A stretch of 5,344 bases of DNA from Desulfuromonadaceae bacterium (GTDB lineage Bacteria; Desulfobacterota; Desulfuromonadia; Desulfuromonadales; Geopsychrobacteraceae), in contig WTCI01000279.1 of the NCBI GenBank assembly GCA_013138655.1, positions 1-5,344 of the forward strand. Reading direction: 5' to 3'. The first letter of the stretch is position 1, and each line of letters starts with the position of its first letter. The notes below the pieces were generated by a model. The model saw nothing but the letters and a program-made list of their open reading frames with translations. It made no database searches and was not told the DNA's origin. This document shows positions 4,976 to 5,344 of this stretch, in pieces. Position numbers and translations under genes: made by a program.

Positions 4976-5344
4976 TTACTCAGACTTTGCAGAAGTTTTC
5001 TTTTTTTCAACCTTGCCGCCGGAAGCCAGTTCCACGGCTTTTTGCGCTGCATCAGCCATGGTATCCCCGGTGACAATGCTCAGCCCGGACTTTGCCGCAC
5101 CTTCTTCCAGAATTTTTCTGCCCTCTTTCACATTTGTACCGTCCAGCCTGACAACGATGTGCCGGTCGCTCGGCACCTCATCGGAGGCTGTCAATATACC
5201 CTGAGCAATGAGGTCACAACGGACAATTCCGCCGAAGATGTTGACGAAAATTACTTTGACTTTTGGATCGGTCAAAATAATTTTGAATGCTTCACGAACT
5301 TTGCTGACATCGGCACCGCCCCCGACATCCAGGAAGTTTGCCGG
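4976..5344 (-). CDS. sucC: Succinyl-CoA synthetase beta subunit, C-terminal part (5' end outside window)
   Basis: The last 122 codons of the beta subunit, open through the right edge in the frame [20 protein letters not shown]. This is the C-terminal flavodoxin-like domain that packs against SucD; the ATP-grasp domain lies outside the window. Diagnostic sequence includes [27 protein letters not shown], and [19 protein letters not shown] at 5275 is an internal Leu codon, not a start. The protein runs about ten residues beyond where the E. coli subunit stops, in a basic tail [10 protein letters not shown]. It is the upstream gene of a sucC-sucD operon. Confidence 0.96.
   Translation of the reverse strand, partial: PANFLDVGGGADVSKVREAFKIILTDPKVKVIFVNIFGGIVRCDLIAQGILTASDEVPSDRHIVVRLDGTNVKEGRKILEEGAAKSGLSIVTGDTMADAAQKAVELASGGKVEKKKTSAKSE

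Noticed and set aside
4528..5073. Plus-strand open frame of 181 codons opposite sucD/sucC
   Set aside because: Antisense shadow of clearly conserved genes; low-complexity translation with no family resemblance.
4963..5076. Extended sucD start at 5076
   Set aside because: The extra 38 codons lie within sucC in another frame and match nothing in SucD; ATG 4962 gives the canonical MSIL start with its own ribosome binding site.
1..5344. CRISPR arrays, tRNA genes, phage or defence genes
   Set aside because: No spaced direct-repeat series, no tRNA-like cloverleaf seen, and every long supported reading frame belongs to a recognisable housekeeping or regulatory family.

Overview
The window looks like chromosomal DNA from a Gram-negative, probably deltaproteobacterial organism of the Desulfuromonadales/Geobacter type. 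That placement is an inference. It rests on an NtrC-family sigma-54 response regulator, a rubrerythrin-like ferritin-superfamily protein, a sucC-sucD pair and the general protein style. No rRNA or marker gene is present to confirm it.

Layout, plus strand, left to right: the 3' end of a DinG-type DNA helicase gene (1-822); a 150-bp inverted-repeat element (764-913) inserted into the last codons of that gene and flanked by a 6-bp direct repeat; a short non-genic stretch with a possible coding remnant (923-1018); a sigma-70-like promoter with a perfect palindrome in its spacer (1036-1063); a 165-residue ferritin-like protein (1112-1609); a strong intrinsic terminator (1661-1690); and radC (1716-2399). 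radC converges on the next gene with only 14 bp between the two stop codons.

Minus strand, in order of transcription from the right edge: the 3' end of sucC (to 4976) and complete sucD (4962-4084), encoding the beta and alpha subunits of succinyl-CoA synthetase of the TCA cycle. A 308-bp intergenic region (3776-4083) follows, with two REP-like GGGACAG palindromes, two minus-strand intrinsic terminators in tandem, and an 88-bp nested inverted repeat enclosing the second terminator. Next comes a complete NtrC-type response regulator (3775-2414) with no kinase gene beside it in this window.

The genes do not form a single pathway. They are housekeeping and stress genes: DNA repair/helicase (dinG, radC), a possible oxidative-stress or iron protein, central metabolism (sucCD) and one regulator. 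I see no new multi-gene system. The most noteworthy signals are the DinG-tail insertion with its readable pre-insertion sequence, the ferritin-like protein that seems to lack both ExxH glutamates, and the densely structured sucD-regulator intergenic region.
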